A DNA stretch of 48,742 bases, taken from Phocaeicola intestinalis. Its GTDB lineage: Bacteria; Bacteroidota; Bacteroidia; Bacteroidales; Bacteroidaceae. Each line of letters begins with the position of its first letter. Position 1 is the first letter of the stretch. Below the pieces are notes generated by a model. The model had not been told where the DNA came from, ran no database searches, and was given only the letters and a program-made list of their open reading frames with translations. Shown here piece by piece: positions 18,402 to 28,797 of the stretch. The stretch is taken from contig NZ_JACSPP010000024.1 in the NCBI RefSeq assembly GCF_014837065.1, forward strand, positions 1 to 48,742, read 5' to 3'. The position numbers and the translations under genes are program-made.

Positions 18402-18628
18402 TTTCATACCATTGACATTTTGCGGACATTCATTTTTTTATAGTGTGGCAATGTTGCACAGATTGTGGATTTTTTCTACAATAATATCTGCCGGTTTGAT
18501 TTCCTTCTTTATTTTTTGCAATGGTAAAATGTTGTTGTTTAATGTGTTTTGATGAATCGGATGTGAAAAGCCAGTGTTTGGTATTTGTTTTGCAAAGGAA
18601 GTAGTGTATAGGCAAAAATTTATAACTT

Positions 18629-21600
18629 ATGTCAAGAGAGAAAGTATTGTTTATTTTCATTGCCTTGTTTTTAGTGGGGCAGACGGTTGTCGCTCAAAAC
18701 CGTACATTGCAAGGCATTATCACTTCGGCTGAAGACGGCGAACCCTTGATTGGGGCTGTTATCGCCATTAAAGGAAACGAAGCTCAAGGTACGATTACTG
18801 ATATCAACGGGCATTATACGCTTGATGTGCCTTCTGAGACTCAGGCTTTGATTGTTTCGTATGTAGGTATGAAAACTCAGGAAGTCCGTATCCCTCATGG
18901 GCGTGACAAGTTGAATATCATTTTGCAGCCTGATAATCAGATGTTGCAGGAAGTCGTAGTGACAGGATATGGTAATTTTACCAAGTCGTCATTTACCGGT
19001 TCTGCCAATACCTTGCGGGCGGATATGATGAAAGACATTCCTGTTATGAATGTGGAGCAGAAACTGGAAGGGATGACTACCGGTGTGAACATTACCGGAA
19101 GTTCGGGGCAACCGGGTGCCAATCAAAGCATCCGTATCCGTGGTATGGGATCGTTTAACGCGTCGCAAGAACCCTTGTTCGTAATTGACGGCGTGCCGGT
19201 TACTTCCGGAAATTTAAGTACAGGAGGCTTTGACGCATCGTATATGAATAATTCGAAAACAAATATCATGAGCACGCTGAACCCTTCTGATATTGAAAAC
19301 ATAACGGTGATTAAAGATGCGGCTGCAGCTTCGCTTTACGGTTCGCGCGCGGCTAACGGCGTTATCTTGATTACCACCAAACGGGGGAAATTAGGCAGGA
19401 CGCAAGTCACGCTGAATGTGTCGGGAGGATTCTCAAACTCTGCTGTCGATTTCCGGCCGACACTGAACGGTGACCAACGGCGTGAATTATTGTATGAGGG
19501 CTTGGTGAATTATGCTACAGACCAGGGGGTGGAATCGCCCACGGAATATGCCGACGGGCTGATAGACAATTATGCTTCCATTCCTTCGATGGGATATACG
19601 GACTGGCGTAAGGAATTGCTTCGTACGGCTTCCCAGCAGCGCTATGAGGCATCGGTTTCGGGAGGAAGCGAACGCACGACATATTATGCTTCGTTGGGGT
19701 ATGACAAGCAGGAAGGGCTTGCCAAGAACTCAAGCCTGAAACGTTATTCTGCCCGTCTGAACCTGACTCAAAAGGTTGGCAGGTATGGTGAAGTGGGAGC
19801 TAACATGATGTTCTCGCAGATGAACCAGGAATTGAACGAGGAACGTACTTCTGCCATAAATCCTTTCTTTGATGTGGCTGTGACGATGAATCCCTCAATG
19901 ACTGTACGCGATGAGGAAGGCAATTATACGGGAGCTTATCCGGGGTCTTCATTGAATCCGTTGCGGGATATCTTGACCGACTACAACCGTACCCGCATGA
20001 CTCGTATGTTCAGTACGGGATATGCCCAGATAGAACCTCTAAAGGGACTGAAGCTGAAGGAAACGTTGAGTTACGATTACAATATCCAGAAGGATGCCCG
20101 TTATTACAATCCGCTCAGTTCGGCGGGACCCAAAAGCGGGAGCGATGCCCGTACAGCGAAAGGGTTTATCGAATATGGACGGCTGAACTCGTCTACCTCT
20201 ATCAATTATGTGCATACATTTGCGGACAAGCATAATTTGGATGTTCTGGCAGCCTATGAAGTAGAAAGTTATGAGACCGACCATGCCGTAGGCGAGGCGT
20301 TCGGTTTGCCTTCCGGAATATTGACAGAACCGGACAATGCCGCCTCATTGAGCGACTTTATGTCATCGACGCAAGCTTATCGGATGATTTCGTATTTGTC
20401 GCGCCTGAATTATAATTATGATGACCGCTACTATGTGGCAGGAAGTTTCCGCCGGGACGGAAGCTCGCGCCTTTCGCCGGATAACCGTTGGGGGAATTTC
20501 TGGTCTGTGTCGGGCATGTGGAACATCGGCAACGAATCGTTCATGCAGCCTGTGCGCCATATTTTGAGTGACTTGAAAATACGTGCATCCTATGGTGTGA
20601 ACGGAAACCAGCCGAATTCGTTATACGGATATATGGGCTTGTATTCGTATGGGCAGAACTATATCGGCAATGCGGGCTCGTATGAATCGTCCCAGCCGAA
20701 TTCGAATTTGAAGTGGGAAAAGAACTATAACTTGAATATCGGATTGGATTTGTCTTTCATTAACCGTATCTTTATCAGTCTGGAATATTATAACCGCGAC
20801 ACGAAAGACTTGCTGTATAATTTGCCAATCAGTTCTACAACCGGTTTTACCAGTTATCTTGCCAATGTGGGGCAATTGAACAATAAAGGGGTGGAATTGG
20901 AATTGCGTACCTTGAACTTTTCTTCGAACGGTTTTAACTGGACTACCATTTTCAACTTGAGCCATAACCGGAATAAGATTGTATCGCTGAACGGCGAGCT
21001 GGAGCAGTCTATCGAAGGCACGTGGTTCATTCATAAGGTAGGCCTGCCGTATCATACGTTTTATGTAAAGGAGTACGCCGGTGTGGATCCGCAGACTGGA
21101 CAGGCGCAATATTACTTGAATACCACCAATGAAGACGGAAGCCTGAACCGTTCGCTTACGACGGATGCAAATGCAGCTCAAGCCATCGCTTATAAGGGAG
21201 CGGAGCCGAAGGTGTCGGGCGGTTTGACCAACCAATTCCGTTATCGGGACTTTGATTTGAGCTTTACCTTGACTTATTCGTTGGGAGGATATTCTTTCGA
21301 TAAAGCCGGAACTTATATTGAAAACGGGACAACTGGAATTTATGGGAACGAAACCGGAAGTACGGGTTATAACTTGTCCGTTTATACGCTCAACCGTTGG
21401 ACGAAGCCCGGTGATGTGACCGATGTGCCGCGTTTTGTCTATGGAGAAGCGGCTGGACCGCAAAACTCTTCACGTTATATTCACAGTACCGACCATTTGC
21501 GGTTGAAGAGCTTGACTTTCGGTTATACTTTGCCCGAACGTTGGACACAAAAGGTATTGCTGCAGAAAGCCCGTGTTTATTTTTCCGGAAGCAATTTGCT

Positions 21601-21712
21601 GACATGGGCGAAATGGAAATATTACGATCCGGAAACTCCGGTGAATGGCGAAGTGTTCTGTGAAGCTCCGACTATGCGCACATTCAGTTTTGGTGTACAA
21701 TTAACTTTCTAA
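18629..21712 (+). CDS. SusC-like TonB-dependent outer-membrane transporter
   Basis: The protein is 1027 residues and unbroken. A signal peptide (MSREKVLFIFIALFLVGQTVVAQ by position 23) leads into the carboxypeptidase-like domain (LQGIITSAEDGEPLIGAVI, residues about 26-110), the TonB plug beginning at LQEVVVTGYGN, with IRIRGMGSFNASQEPLFVIDGVP and IKDAAAASLYGSRAANGVILITTK, and a full barrel ending in FSFGVQLTF. The intact matching susD follows 22 nt later. The pair should import a glycan or peptide, but no enzyme gene is adjacent, so the substrate cannot be read. The plug contains no stop at the position where the first susC is broken. Confidence 0.95.
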   Translation: MSREKVLFIFIALFLVGQTVVAQNRTLQGIITSAEDGEPLIGAVIAIKGNEAQGTITDINGHYTLDVPSETQALIVSYVGMKTQEVRIPHGRDKLNIILQPDNQMLQEVVVTGYGNFTKSSFTGSANTLRADMMKDIPVMNVEQKLEGMTTGVNITGSSGQPGANQSIRIRGMGSFNASQEPLFVIDGVPVTSGNLSTGGFDASYMNNSKTNIMSTLNPSDIENITVIKDAAAASLYGSRAANGVILITTKRGKLGRTQVTLNVSGGFSNSAVDFRPTLNGDQRRELLYEGLVNYATDQGVESPTEYADGLIDNYASIPSMGYTDWRKELLRTASQQRYEASVSGGSERTTYYASLGYDKQEGLAKNSSLKRYSARLNLTQKVGRYGEVGANMMFSQMNQELNEERTSAINPFFDVAVTMNPSMTVRDEEGNYTGAYPGSSLNPLRDILTDYNRTRMTRMFSTGYAQIEPLKGLKLKETLSYDYNIQKDARYYNPLSSAGPKSGSDARTAKGFIEYGRLNSSTSINYVHTFADKHNLDVLAAYEVESYETDHAVGEAFGLPSGILTEPDNAASLSDFMSSTQAYRMISYLSRLNYNYDDRYYVAGSFRRDGSSRLSPDNRWGNFWSVSGMWNIGNESFMQPVRHILSDLKIRASYGVNGNQPNSLYGYMGLYSYGQNYIGNAGSYESSQPNSNLKWEKNYNLNIGLDLSFINRIFISLEYYNRDTKDLLYNLPISSTTGFTSYLANVGQLNNKGVELELRTLNFSSNGFNWTTIFNLSHNRNKIVSLNGELEQSIEGTWFIHKVGLPYHTFYVKEYAGVDPQTGQAQYYLNTTNEDGSLNRSLTTDANAAQAIAYKGAEPKVSGGLTNQFRYRDFDLSFTLTYSLGGYSFDKAGTYIENGTTGIYGNETGSTGYNLSVYTLNRWTKPGDVTDVPRFVYGEAAGPQNSSRYIHSTDHLRLKSLTFGYTLPERWTQKVLLQKARVYFSGSNLLTWAKWKYYDPETPVNGEVFCEAPTMRTFSFGVQLTF

Positions 21713-21734
21713 TTCAATGGATAGAAACAACAGT

Positions 21735-23231
21735 ATGAAACGAGTTACTTTATATATAGGAATGATGGCGGCTTCGTTGGCGGCAACTTCTTGTTCAGAT
21801 AGTTGGCTTGATTTGAATCCGTCTACTTCGGTCACGACAGACCAGGCTTTGTCTACGCTGACTGATATTGAAACTGCTTTGAACGGAGTCTATCGCGAGA
21901 CTTCCTTGCATAGCTACTATGGCGACAATTACTGGTATTACGGAGATTGCCGTGCCATGGATGTACAGGCGCGGGTTACCAAAGGAGACGGACGGCGTGT
22001 GTCTCCTTATTACGAGTACAATGTCCAGGCTACCGATAACCTGAACATTACTCTGCCTTGGCAACAGCCTTATATTGTCATCCGTCAGGCGAACAATATT
22101 CTTCAACGTATTGAGGAAGGAGGCATTGAAGGAGCTGCCGATGAGGATTTGGCAAGCATCAAGGCTGAAGCATTGGTTTTGCGCGGGTTGGCATTGTTCA
22201 ATTTGACACGTTTCTTCGGCATGCCTTATATGTATGATAACGGTACGTCTCTGGGTGTACCTATTGTTACGTCTCCTACTGATCCGACTTCGGCTCCTGC
22301 CCGTAATACGGTTGCTGAATGTTACGGACAGGTTGTAGCGGATTTTACGGAGGCTTTGCCTGACCTGACGCGTGAGAAAGCGGACGGATATGTCAATTAT
22401 TGGGCGGCACAGGCTTTGCTTTCACGTGTTTATCTGGATATGGGAGAGTATCAGGCGGCATGGGATGCTGCGACGGATGTCATCGAGAATAATGGAGGGC
22501 TTTATCAGCTTTATACGCAGAGTGAATATGCTGCTGTATGGGGACAGGATTTCCAGTCCGAATCACTTTTCGAACTGTATATAACGATGACCGAACCTGC
22601 GGGAGGAACAGGAGGTGAAGGCGCTCCGATGGTTTATGCCAATGAAGCGACTTTCGACTGGAACAACTTGATATTGACTGAAGACTACTTAGACTTGCTG
22701 GAACAGGACCCTGACGATGTGCGTCATAGCGTGACAGTTGCTTCCGTTACGCCTGACAATGGAGGATTGCCTGAAGCGGCACGCGACCGGAAAGTGTTTC
22801 TTACGAAGTTTCCCGGAAAGACCGGCAATCCGCAAGACAATGACATCTGTATCATCCGTCTTTCCGAAGTCTATCTGAATGCTGCAGAGGCTGGCTTTCA
22901 TTTAGGAGGCTCGTATGCAGAAACGGGGCGTACTTACCTGAATGATTTAATCAGCCAGCGTACGCCGAATACCGGTATGCAGGTCTCGACTGCAGGTTTT
23001 ACCATTGACCGCATCTTGGAAGAAGTGCGCCGGGAACTGGTAGGTGAAGGGCAAGTGTTCTTTGATTTCCTGCGCAACGGCAAGCCTATTGTGCGCAACA
23101 AGGGCTGGCACTTGGTGACGTTGGATACTTCTGATGCATGGACTATCCAGCCCAATGACCTTCGTATTGCTTTGCCTATCCCGCAAACCGAAATAGATGC
23201 CAATCCGAATATGGTGCAGAATCCCCGTTAA
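21735..23231 (+). CDS. SusD/RagB-like surface lipoprotein
   Basis: I chose ATG 21735 over the in-frame ATG at 21717 because it starts the signal peptide MKRVTLYIGMMAASLAATSC directly; the lipidated cysteine is at residue 20 and is followed by SDSWLDLNPS, a classical SusD beginning. SusD hallmarks are present: ALVLRGLALFNLTRFFG, VNYWAAQALLSRVYLDMGEY, and the C-terminal ICIIRLSEVYLNAAEAGF and VRRELVGEGQVFFDFLRNG. The 498-residue length is normal. It pairs with the SusC encoded just upstream. Confidence 0.95.
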   Translation: MKRVTLYIGMMAASLAATSCSDSWLDLNPSTSVTTDQALSTLTDIETALNGVYRETSLHSYYGDNYWYYGDCRAMDVQARVTKGDGRRVSPYYEYNVQATDNLNITLPWQQPYIVIRQANNILQRIEEGGIEGAADEDLASIKAEALVLRGLALFNLTRFFGMPYMYDNGTSLGVPIVTSPTDPTSAPARNTVAECYGQVVADFTEALPDLTREKADGYVNYWAAQALLSRVYLDMGEYQAAWDAATDVIENNGGLYQLYTQSEYAAVWGQDFQSESLFELYITMTEPAGGTGGEGAPMVYANEATFDWNNLILTEDYLDLLEQDPDDVRHSVTVASVTPDNGGLPEAARDRKVFLTKFPGKTGNPQDNDICIIRLSEVYLNAAEAGFHLGGSYAETGRTYLNDLISQRTPNTGMQVSTAGFTIDRILEEVRRELVGEGQVFFDFLRNGKPIVRNKGWHLVTLDTSDAWTIQPNDLRIALPIPQTEIDANPNMVQNPR

Positions 23232-23261
23232 AGGGCGTACGGTTACAAAGCCGTAGGGGAT
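23221..23261. terminator. Hairpin shared by the 3' ends of susD and the AraC regulator
   Basis: ATCCCC (23221-23226) pairs with GGGGAT (23256-23261), and inside it TACGG (23238-23242) with CCGTA (23251-23255). Only 11 bp separate the two convergent stop codons, so the hairpin overlaps both coding ends. Confidence 0.45.
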
Positions 23262-24088
23262 ACGCCATACATTTTCTTGAAAGCAGACGAAAAATGAGAC
23301 TGGTTCTTGAAGCCGACCTCCGTATATACATCGGCTATTTTTCGTCTGCCTTCTTTCATTAAGTCGTATGCTGCTTCCAGCCGTTTCCGTATCAGCCATT
23401 TCTCCGGAGTAAGGTTACTCACTTTCTTAAAGTCACGTTTAAAGGTGGCAAGGCTTCTGCCTGTATAATGTGCCAGTTCTTCCATCGTGAACTCGTACAT
23501 ATAGTTTTTGTTCATGAAATCAAGAATGTCTATTTTCCAGGGCTCGTTGAAATCGAAAAGTGTAGGAGCAAAACGCTTGTCGATATGGAGCAAGGCAAGC
23601 AATCCTTCCTGCAGTTTGAGTTGCATAAGGTCGTCTTGCGGTTTTACATCGGGGTCGAAATAAGGAGTCATGGAGGCGAAAAGGCTGGTGATTTCCGCTG
23701 TTTTGGGCAGTTTGATGACTCCCAAATCTAATTTAGGAGTATTTGCCGGCGCTTTGTATTGTTCGGATTTGGTGTACATCTCTTTTAAAAAGTTGCGGGT
23801 AAACATCAGGAAAATACCGCAATATTTTTCGCCATTGGCTGTCCGTTTATACATTGTGATATGATGGTCGCGAGGGATAAATACGCATTCGCCTTTGCTC
23901 ACGTGTATTTGTTCTTTGCCGTTATCGAGCAACATTTCCCCCGAATAAACATAATTCATGGCAAATTCACGGGAGCGGTGAATGCATCCGCTGGTATCAT
24001 CGTAGAAGAAGCTGAAGAAAATGTTGTTGTAGTTGAATATCATTTTCATCGGGCCGGTAGGGTCTTCCGTTTGATTTTGTTGTTTCAT
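23243..24088 (-). CDS. AraC-family transcriptional regulator
   Basis: The 281-residue protein has an N-terminal cupin-like part (NYVYSGEMLLDNGKEQIHVSKGECVFIPRDHHITM) and a C-terminal pair of helix-turn-helix motifs (FTMEELAHYTGRSLATFKRDFKKVSNLTPEKWL and IADVYTEVGFKNQSHFSSAFKKMYGVSP). It follows the endonuclease/exonuclease/phosphatase gene by 25 nt on the same strand and is probably co-transcribed with it. It is a soluble one-component regulator, not a sensor kinase; whether it controls the neighbouring susCD pair is not visible. Confidence 0.92.
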   Translation of the reverse strand: MKQQNQTEDPTGPMKMIFNYNNIFFSFFYDDTSGCIHRSREFAMNYVYSGEMLLDNGKEQIHVSKGECVFIPRDHHITMYKRTANGEKYCGIFLMFTRNFLKEMYTKSEQYKAPANTPKLDLGVIKLPKTAEITSLFASMTPYFDPDVKPQDDLMQLKLQEGLLALLHIDKRFAPTLFDFNEPWKIDILDFMNKNYMYEFTMEELAHYTGRSLATFKRDFKKVSNLTPEKWLIRKRLEAAYDLMKEGRRKIADVYTEVGFKNQSHFSSAFKKMYGVSPTAL

Positions 24089-24113
24089 GTCACTTAGTCT
24101 TTTGTATATATTG

Positions 24114-24965
24114 TTATAATATAAGGTGTACGATTTGCGGATTGTGGTCGGACAGGAATTTGCTTCCCGGTGCCGCTTCTTTCGGAATGAAACTGTCGAG
24201 TACTTTTATTTGCGGAGTGACAAAGATAAAGTCTATTTTCTCGCATTGCTCCGAAGGAATTTGCCCGAAGTTGTGGAAAGTGTAGTCCACTCCCGTCTGT
24301 TTGCCGGCAATCTTAGCCGCATCTTTCAGTACGAATGCGTTGGAGGTAATGGTGCGGTAAGCTTCCGATTGGTCGTTTACGTTGAAGTCGCCCGTTAGTA
24401 CCGCGGGGCGGTCGCCTACTATTTCTTTTATTTTCCGGATAATCAGCAAAGCGCCTTCCCGTCGGGCAGTAACACCGACATGGTCAAAATGTGTGTTGAC
24501 TGCCATAAAGATTTTTCCGCTTTGCCTGTCTTTCATTTTCGCCCAGGTTGCAATGCGTGTGCAGGCTCCGTCCCATCCGATAAACCCTATGCTGTCAGGA
24601 TATTGTGAAAGCCAGAATGTGTTGCTGTCTAATACTTCGAATCTGTCTTCCTTATATAATATAGGAGCATATTCGCCTTTGGTTTTCCCGTCATCGCGTC
24701 CTACTCCGATAGATTTATAGCCAGGAAGGCGCTGCAGCAGGTCTTCCAATTGGTTGTGCAGCACTTCTTGCATGCCTACGATGTCCATGTCTTGTGCCTG
24801 GATGAACCGTGTGACGGTGTCTTTGCGGAATTGCCAGTTGTTCGATTGGTCGGCAGGGTTATCATACCGGATGTTGAATGTCGCCCAAGTAATCGTTTGT
24901 GCCTGGCAGGGTAAGGAGAAAAATGCCGATGTGATAACGGCAATGGCTAAAAAAAGTCTTTTCAT
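24114..24965 (-). CDS. Exported endonuclease/exonuclease/phosphatase-family hydrolase
   Basis: A signal peptide (MKRLFLAIAVITSAFFSLPCQA) precedes a complete EEP fold of about 260 residues: ATFNIRYDNP (metal-binding Asn), VGMQEVL (catalytic Glu), VNTHFDHVG, LTGDFNVND and the final SDHNPQIVHL (Asp-His pair). Exported members of this family cleave phosphodiester or phosphomonoester bonds in lipids, sugars or nucleic acids; the substrate cannot be assigned. No clear TAnnTTTG box is seen upstream. Confidence 0.9.
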   Translation of the reverse strand: MKRLFLAIAVITSAFFSLPCQAQTITWATFNIRYDNPADQSNNWQFRKDTVTRFIQAQDMDIVGMQEVLHNQLEDLLQRLPGYKSIGVGRDDGKTKGEYAPILYKEDRFEVLDSNTFWLSQYPDSIGFIGWDGACTRIATWAKMKDRQSGKIFMAVNTHFDHVGVTARREGALLIIRKIKEIVGDRPAVLTGDFNVNDQSEAYRTITSNAFVLKDAAKIAGKQTGVDYTFHNFGQIPSEQCEKIDFIFVTPQIKVLDSFIPKEAAPGSKFLSDHNPQIVHLIL

Positions 24966-25051
24966 AATCTTTATAATGGTTTGATAGGTTGGTTTTATAC
25001 GGGATGTTCCTTATATCCGGCTAAGATACGAAATATATGGAAAAAACTTTC

Positions 25052-25059
25052 TATCTTTG
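25052..25059 (+). promoter_or_regulatory. -7 box that sets the start of the S1-domain gene
   Basis: TATCTTTG, exact match, 16 bp before ATG 25076. Because transcription would begin after it, the longer frame from 25037 cannot be used. Confidence 0.65.
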
Positions 25060-25075
25060 TAACAAAAATATTTTT

Positions 25076-25921
25076 ATGAGTCATATACGGTTAGGAAAAT
25101 ACAATCAGTTAGAGGTTGTGAAGGAGGTAGATTTCGGTGTGTATCTGGATGGTGGGGAAGACGGGGAAATCTTGTTGCCAAAACGCTATGTTCCACAAGG
25201 TTGCGTTCCGAGTGATGTCTTGAATGTTTTCATTTATCTGGATATGGAAGAGCGGCTGATAGCTACCACACTCCAACCTTATGTACAGGTAGGAGAGTTT
25301 GCTTGCCTGGAAGTGGCGTGGGTCAATCAGTTTGGTGCTTTTTTGGACTGGGGATTGATGAAAGACCTGTTTGTCCCTTATCGGGAACAGAAGACAAAGA
25401 TGGTGAAGGGTGGTAAGTATATTGTTTATGTATACATAGATGAGGAAAGTTACCGTATTGCTGCTTCTGCCAAAGTGGAGCATTTCTTGTCGAAAGAACA
25501 TCCGGTATATGAAGCCGGTGAAGAAGTGGATGCGTTGGTATGGCAACGTACGGATTTAGGTTATAAAGTCATTGTGGATAATAAATTCAGCGGGATGTTA
25601 TATCACAACGAGGTGTTCCAGCCATTGAGTCCGGGAAAACATGTCCTGGCTTATATCAGGCAGGTACGTGAAGACGGAAAGATTGATTTGGCTTTGCAGA
25701 AAGCAGGATTTGAAAAGATAGACGACTTTGCGGAGACCTTGCTTCAATATATTGAGGCACAAGGCGGATTTACACCGATGAACGATAAGACCGATGCCGC
25801 TGTGATTTACAATACATTCGGGGTAAGTAAGAAAACATTTAAAAAGGCGGTCGGCGATTTATACAAGAAACGTCTGATTGTCTTGGAAAAAGAAGGCATT
25901 CGTCTTGTTCCTCAGGACTGA
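25076..25921 (+). CDS. CvfB-like S1 RNA-binding protein
   Basis: The 281-residue product starts MSHIRLGKYNQLEVVKEVDFGVYLDG, followed by GEILLPKRYVP, then repeated S1-type modules (VNQFGAFLDWGLMKDLFVPYREQ; LGYKVIVDNKFSGMLYHNEVF) and a C-terminal winged-helix part (VSKKTFKKAVGDLYKKRLIVLEKEGIRLVPQD). This is the CvfB/YitL architecture of three S1 domains and a winged helix. The family binds RNA; in Staphylococcus CvfB affects virulence gene expression. The role in Bacteroidales is not established. It is monocistronic and ends at a strong hairpin. Confidence 0.9.
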   Translation: MSHIRLGKYNQLEVVKEVDFGVYLDGGEDGEILLPKRYVPQGCVPSDVLNVFIYLDMEERLIATTLQPYVQVGEFACLEVAWVNQFGAFLDWGLMKDLFVPYREQKTKMVKGGKYIVYVYIDEESYRIAASAKVEHFLSKEHPVYEAGEEVDALVWQRTDLGYKVIVDNKFSGMLYHNEVFQPLSPGKHVLAYIRQVREDGKIDLALQKAGFEKIDDFAETLLQYIEAQGGFTPMNDKTDAAVIYNTFGVSKKTFKKAVGDLYKKRLIVLEKEGIRLVPQD

Positions 25922-25927
25922 TTATGA

Positions 25928-25993
25928 AATTGCCTCAAAACAGAAAGATAACTGTATGAATAAGATAACGTTATTTTCTGTTTTGAGGCAATT
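25928..25993. terminator. Bidirectional terminator, 19-bp stem
   Basis: A perfect 19-bp inverted repeat (25928-25946 with 25975-25993) lies between the convergent S1-protein and pfkA genes. Confidence 0.85.
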
Positions 25994-26011
25994 CTTTATT
26001 GTGTTAAAGCC

Positions 26012-26992
26012 TTAGATGGACAATTCATGCAATACATTGACTAATTCACGGTCAATGGGCTTGTCGTTTTTAATGGCTTTGCTGAACGGCACATATACGA
26101 TTTGGTCGTTTTCGATACCGATCATTACATTGCGCTGGCCTTCCATGAGCGCTTGGATGCTGGCTACTCCCATACGGCTGGCGATGATACGGTCATGTGC
26201 CGTGGGGCTTCCTCCGCGTTGCAAGTGCCCTAAGATAGTGACACGTACGTCATATTGCGGATATTCGTTCTTTACGCGTTCGGCATAATGCATGGCTCCG
26301 CCCGTGATTTCACTCTCTGCAACGAGCACAATGGAACTGCTCTTTGACTTGCGGAATCCGTTTTTGATGAATTCCTCCAGTTGGTCGACTTCTGTATTGA
26401 ATTCGGGGATGATTGCAGCTTCAGCTCCTGCGGCAATAGCGCCATTCAAGGCAAGGAATCCGGCATCACGTCCCATTACTTCTACGAAAAAGAGACGTTC
26501 GTGTGAGGTGGCTGTATCACGAATCTTATCCACTGCATCCAGAATGGTGTTCAGTGCGGTGTCATAACCGATGGTTGTATCTGTGCCATACAGGTCATTG
26601 TCGATGGTTCCGGGCAGGCCGATACACGGAATGTCGTATTCTTGGGCCAGCAAGCGTGCTCCCGTCAGCGAACCGTCCCCTCCGATGACAATCAAGGCAT
26701 CGATTTCTTCACGTTGCATCGTTTCGTATGCAATCTTACGTCCTTCCGGGGTCTTGAATTCCTGGCAACGTGCTGTTTTCAGGATTGTTCCTCCCTGTTG
26801 GATGATGTTGCTTACGTTTTGCGTTTTGAATTCTTGAATTTCTCCTGTAATCAATCCCTTGTATCCTCTGTAAATGCCTTTTACTCTCAAGCCGTTATAG
26901 ATAGCAGAGCGTGTTACGGCACGGATGGCTGCGTTCATACCTGGGGCGTCTCCTCCCGAAGTCAGAATACCAATACATTTAATAGTTCCCAT
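26012..26992 (-). CDS. pfkA: ATP-dependent 6-phosphofructokinase
   Basis: This cytoplasmic enzyme phosphorylates fructose 6-phosphate in glycolysis. Start [20 protein letters not shown] was chosen; the upstream extension contains the promoter region. Visible motifs: [12 protein letters not shown] (residues 13-24), GGDGSLTGA (104-112), the catalytic PGTIDND (127-133), MGRDAGFLA and [14 protein letters not shown]. With 326 residues it is a normal bacterial PfkA; a Gly at the second position of the GGDGS loop fits ATP rather than pyrophosphate use. It sits downstream of cmk-ispH but has its own promoter box. Confidence 0.95.
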   Translation of the reverse strand: MGTIKCIGILTSGGDAPGMNAAIRAVTRSAIYNGLRVKGIYRGYKGLITGEIQEFKTQNVSNIIQQGGTILKTARCQEFKTPEGRKIAYETMQREEIDALIVIGGDGSLTGARLLAQEYDIPCIGLPGTIDNDLYGTDTTIGYDTALNTILDAVDKIRDTATSHERLFFVEVMGRDAGFLALNGAIAAGAEAAIIPEFNTEVDQLEEFIKNGFRKSKSSSIVLVAESEITGGAMHYAERVKNEYPQYDVRVTILGHLQRGGSPTAHDRIIASRMGVASIQALMEGQRNVMIGIENDQIVYVPFSKAIKNDKPIDRELVNVLHELSI

Positions 26993-27022
26993 AAAATTGT
27001 TATTCGTTATATAGTGATACTG

Positions 27023-27030
27023 CAAAGGTA
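27023..27030 (-). promoter_or_regulatory. Candidate -7 box of pfkA
   Basis: TACCTTTG on the minus strand, exact TAnnTTTG match, 30 bp upstream of the chosen start. Confidence 0.6.
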
Positions 27031-27076
27031 TCAAAAAACTAGTTTACAAGCAAATAAATATTTCCATTTTTTGACA

Positions 27077-27973
27077 TTATCCGGGCTGTCGGTTGAGTGA
27101 CAAAATGGTTTCTTTACAGGCTTCCATCAGCCATTTAGGGGTAGAGGTCGCTCCACAAATGCCGATTGAACGTGCCTGTTGTAACAAGTTGCGGTCTATT
27201 TCTTCAGGTTGGTCTATCTGGTAAGAGTTGGGGTTTACTTTGCGGCATTCTTGGTAAAGTATTTTTCCATTCGAGCTTTTATGTCCGCAAACGAAAAATA
27301 CCAAGTCGTGGGCTGCAGCAAAACGGCGTATTTCTGGCATGCGGTTTGCTACTTGCCGGCAGATGGTATCGTAAAACTGGAACGTGACATGAGGGGCAAT
27401 ATGTGCTTGGATATAAGCAACGATTTCTCTGAATTCGTCCAGGGATTTTGTAGTTTGTGAATAGAGCCGGATGTCTTTGTTGAAATCCAGTTGTTTGGCT
27501 TCTTCCAGATTCTCAATTACGATAGCTTCACCATTGGTTTGTCCTACCAGTCCTAAAACTTCCGCGTGTCCGTTTTTCCCGAAAATGACTATTTGTTTTT
27601 TTCGTCCTTCAGGGGCAGGGGTGTCATATTCTTGCTTGATACGCTTCTGAAGCCGTAATACGACGGGGCAGGTGGCATCGATGATTTCGATGTGTTTTCG
27701 CCGAGCCAGTTCGTATGTAGAGGGAGGTTCGCCGTGTGCCCGTAGTAAGACTTTTACTTCTTCCAGTGTGCCGAATTTCTCATGGTCTATGGTAAGGAGC
27801 CCGAGCCTTTTCAGGCGTTCGCATTCTTGTCCGTTGTGGACGATGTCTCCCAGGCAATACAGAGGAGCACCTTTAGACAATTCTTCTTCGGCTTTCTGGA
27901 TAGCAGTAGTCACACCGAAACAGAAGCCTGAACTTTCGTCTATTTCTATTTGGGGGGATGTCTTGTTATTCAT
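27077..27973 (-). CDS. ispH: 4-hydroxy-3-methylbut-2-enyl diphosphate reductase
   Basis: IspH performs the last step of the MEP pathway, making IPP and DMAPP with a [4Fe-4S] cluster. Cluster ligands are visible as C18 (SGFCFGV), the Cys of IDATCPVV and that of [14 protein letters not shown] and the final [11 protein letters not shown] are also conserved. The length of 298 residues is typical. The start overlaps cmk by 8 nt, so the two are translated from one message. A polyprenyl synthetase that uses the product is encoded divergently next door. Confidence 0.95.
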   Translation of the reverse strand: MNNKTSPQIEIDESSGFCFGVTTAIQKAEEELSKGAPLYCLGDIVHNGQECERLKRLGLLTIDHEKFGTLEEVKVLLRAHGEPPSTYELARRKHIEIIDATCPVVLRLQKRIKQEYDTPAPEGRKKQIVIFGKNGHAEVLGLVGQTNGEAIVIENLEEAKQLDFNKDIRLYSQTTKSLDEFREIVAYIQAHIAPHVTFQFYDTICRQVANRMPEIRRFAAAHDLVFFVCGHKSSNGKILYQECRKVNPNSYQIDQPEEIDRNLLQQARSIGICGATSTPKWLMEACKETILSLNRQPG

Positions 27974-28658
27974 AGACTACGCGTTTGAATTGATCCAACA
28001 ACCAGTCTTTCTGTTCGCTGAGTGTCAGATTGCTGTTGTCCAGTAAGATAGCATCTTCAGCTTTTCGTAAGGGGCTTACGGTACGGGTCTGGTCAATACG
28101 GTCGCGTTCTTCTACATTGTGCAGGATATCTTCGAATGAAGCTTTCTGTCCTTTGGCGCACAACTCATCGTAGCGGCGTTTGGCACGGATTTGGGGTGAA
28201 GCTGTGACAAAAATCTTCAGTTCGGCATCGGGGAATACGGCGGTGCCGATATCGCGTCCGTCCATTACAATGCCTTTGTCTTTGCCCATGTCTTGCTGTT
28301 GGCGCACCAAAGCATGGCGCACGAAATCAAGTGCTGACACAGGGCTGACTTTTGAGGACACTTCAAGTGTACGTATCTGTTCTTCTACATCTTTTCCGTT
28401 TAAGAAGGTGTGCAGGCGCTGGGTGGCTGTGTCTATGCGAAACGTAATGTGTATCTCGTCCATGTGTTGCCTGAGGGCTTCGGTCCGGATGTTTCCGTCC
28501 GGGTCGAATAAGTCATGTTCGATGCAATATAGGGTTACGGCACGATACATGGCACCGCTGTCGATATAGATATAGCCGATTTCTTTTGCCAAGTCTTTTG
28601 CCATAGTGCTTTTTCCGCACGACGAAAAACCGTCGATGGCGATGACTATTTTTTTCAT
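27966..28658 (-). CDS. cmk: Cytidylate kinase
   Basis: Cmk phosphorylates CMP and dCMP with ATP in the cytoplasm. The chosen start [21 protein letters not shown] places the P-loop at residues 10-18; the longer frame crosses the promoter. Further motifs: [35 protein letters not shown] and the lid [13 protein letters not shown]. At 230 residues it is full length. It is first in the cmk-ispH operon. Confidence 0.95.
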   Translation of the reverse strand: MKKIVIAIDGFSSCGKSTMAKDLAKEIGYIYIDSGAMYRAVTLYCIEHDLFDPDGNIRTEALRQHMDEIHITFRIDTATQRLHTFLNGKDVEEQIRTLEVSSKVSPVSALDFVRHALVRQQQDMGKDKGIVMDGRDIGTAVFPDAELKIFVTASPQIRAKRRYDELCAKGQKASFEDILHNVEERDRIDQTRTVSPLRKAEDAILLDNSNLTLSEQKDWLLDQFKRVVYE

Positions 28659-28687
28659 ACGTTGTTTCGTTTTTATGGTTTGCGCTT

Positions 28688-28695
28688 CAAAGATA
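28688..28695 (-). promoter_or_regulatory. Candidate -7 box of cmk-ispH
   Basis: TATCTTTG on the minus strand, exact match, 29 bp upstream of cmk and 53 bp from the divergent box at 28749. Confidence 0.65.
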
Positions 28696-28748
28696 CACAT
28701 TTTTGTTAGATTTCTTTTCTTTCTTGACAACCCTTTAAAGATTTCTGT

Positions 28749-28756
28749 TATATTTG
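28749..28756 (+). promoter_or_regulatory. Candidate -7 box of the polyprenyl synthetase operon
   Basis: TATATTTG, exact match, 41 bp before ATG 28798; a TTG at 28724-28726 could serve as -33 element. Confidence 0.65.
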
Positions 28757-28797
28757 CAGTACGGAGTATTCCGGAGCATTATTTATACCAAAGAATT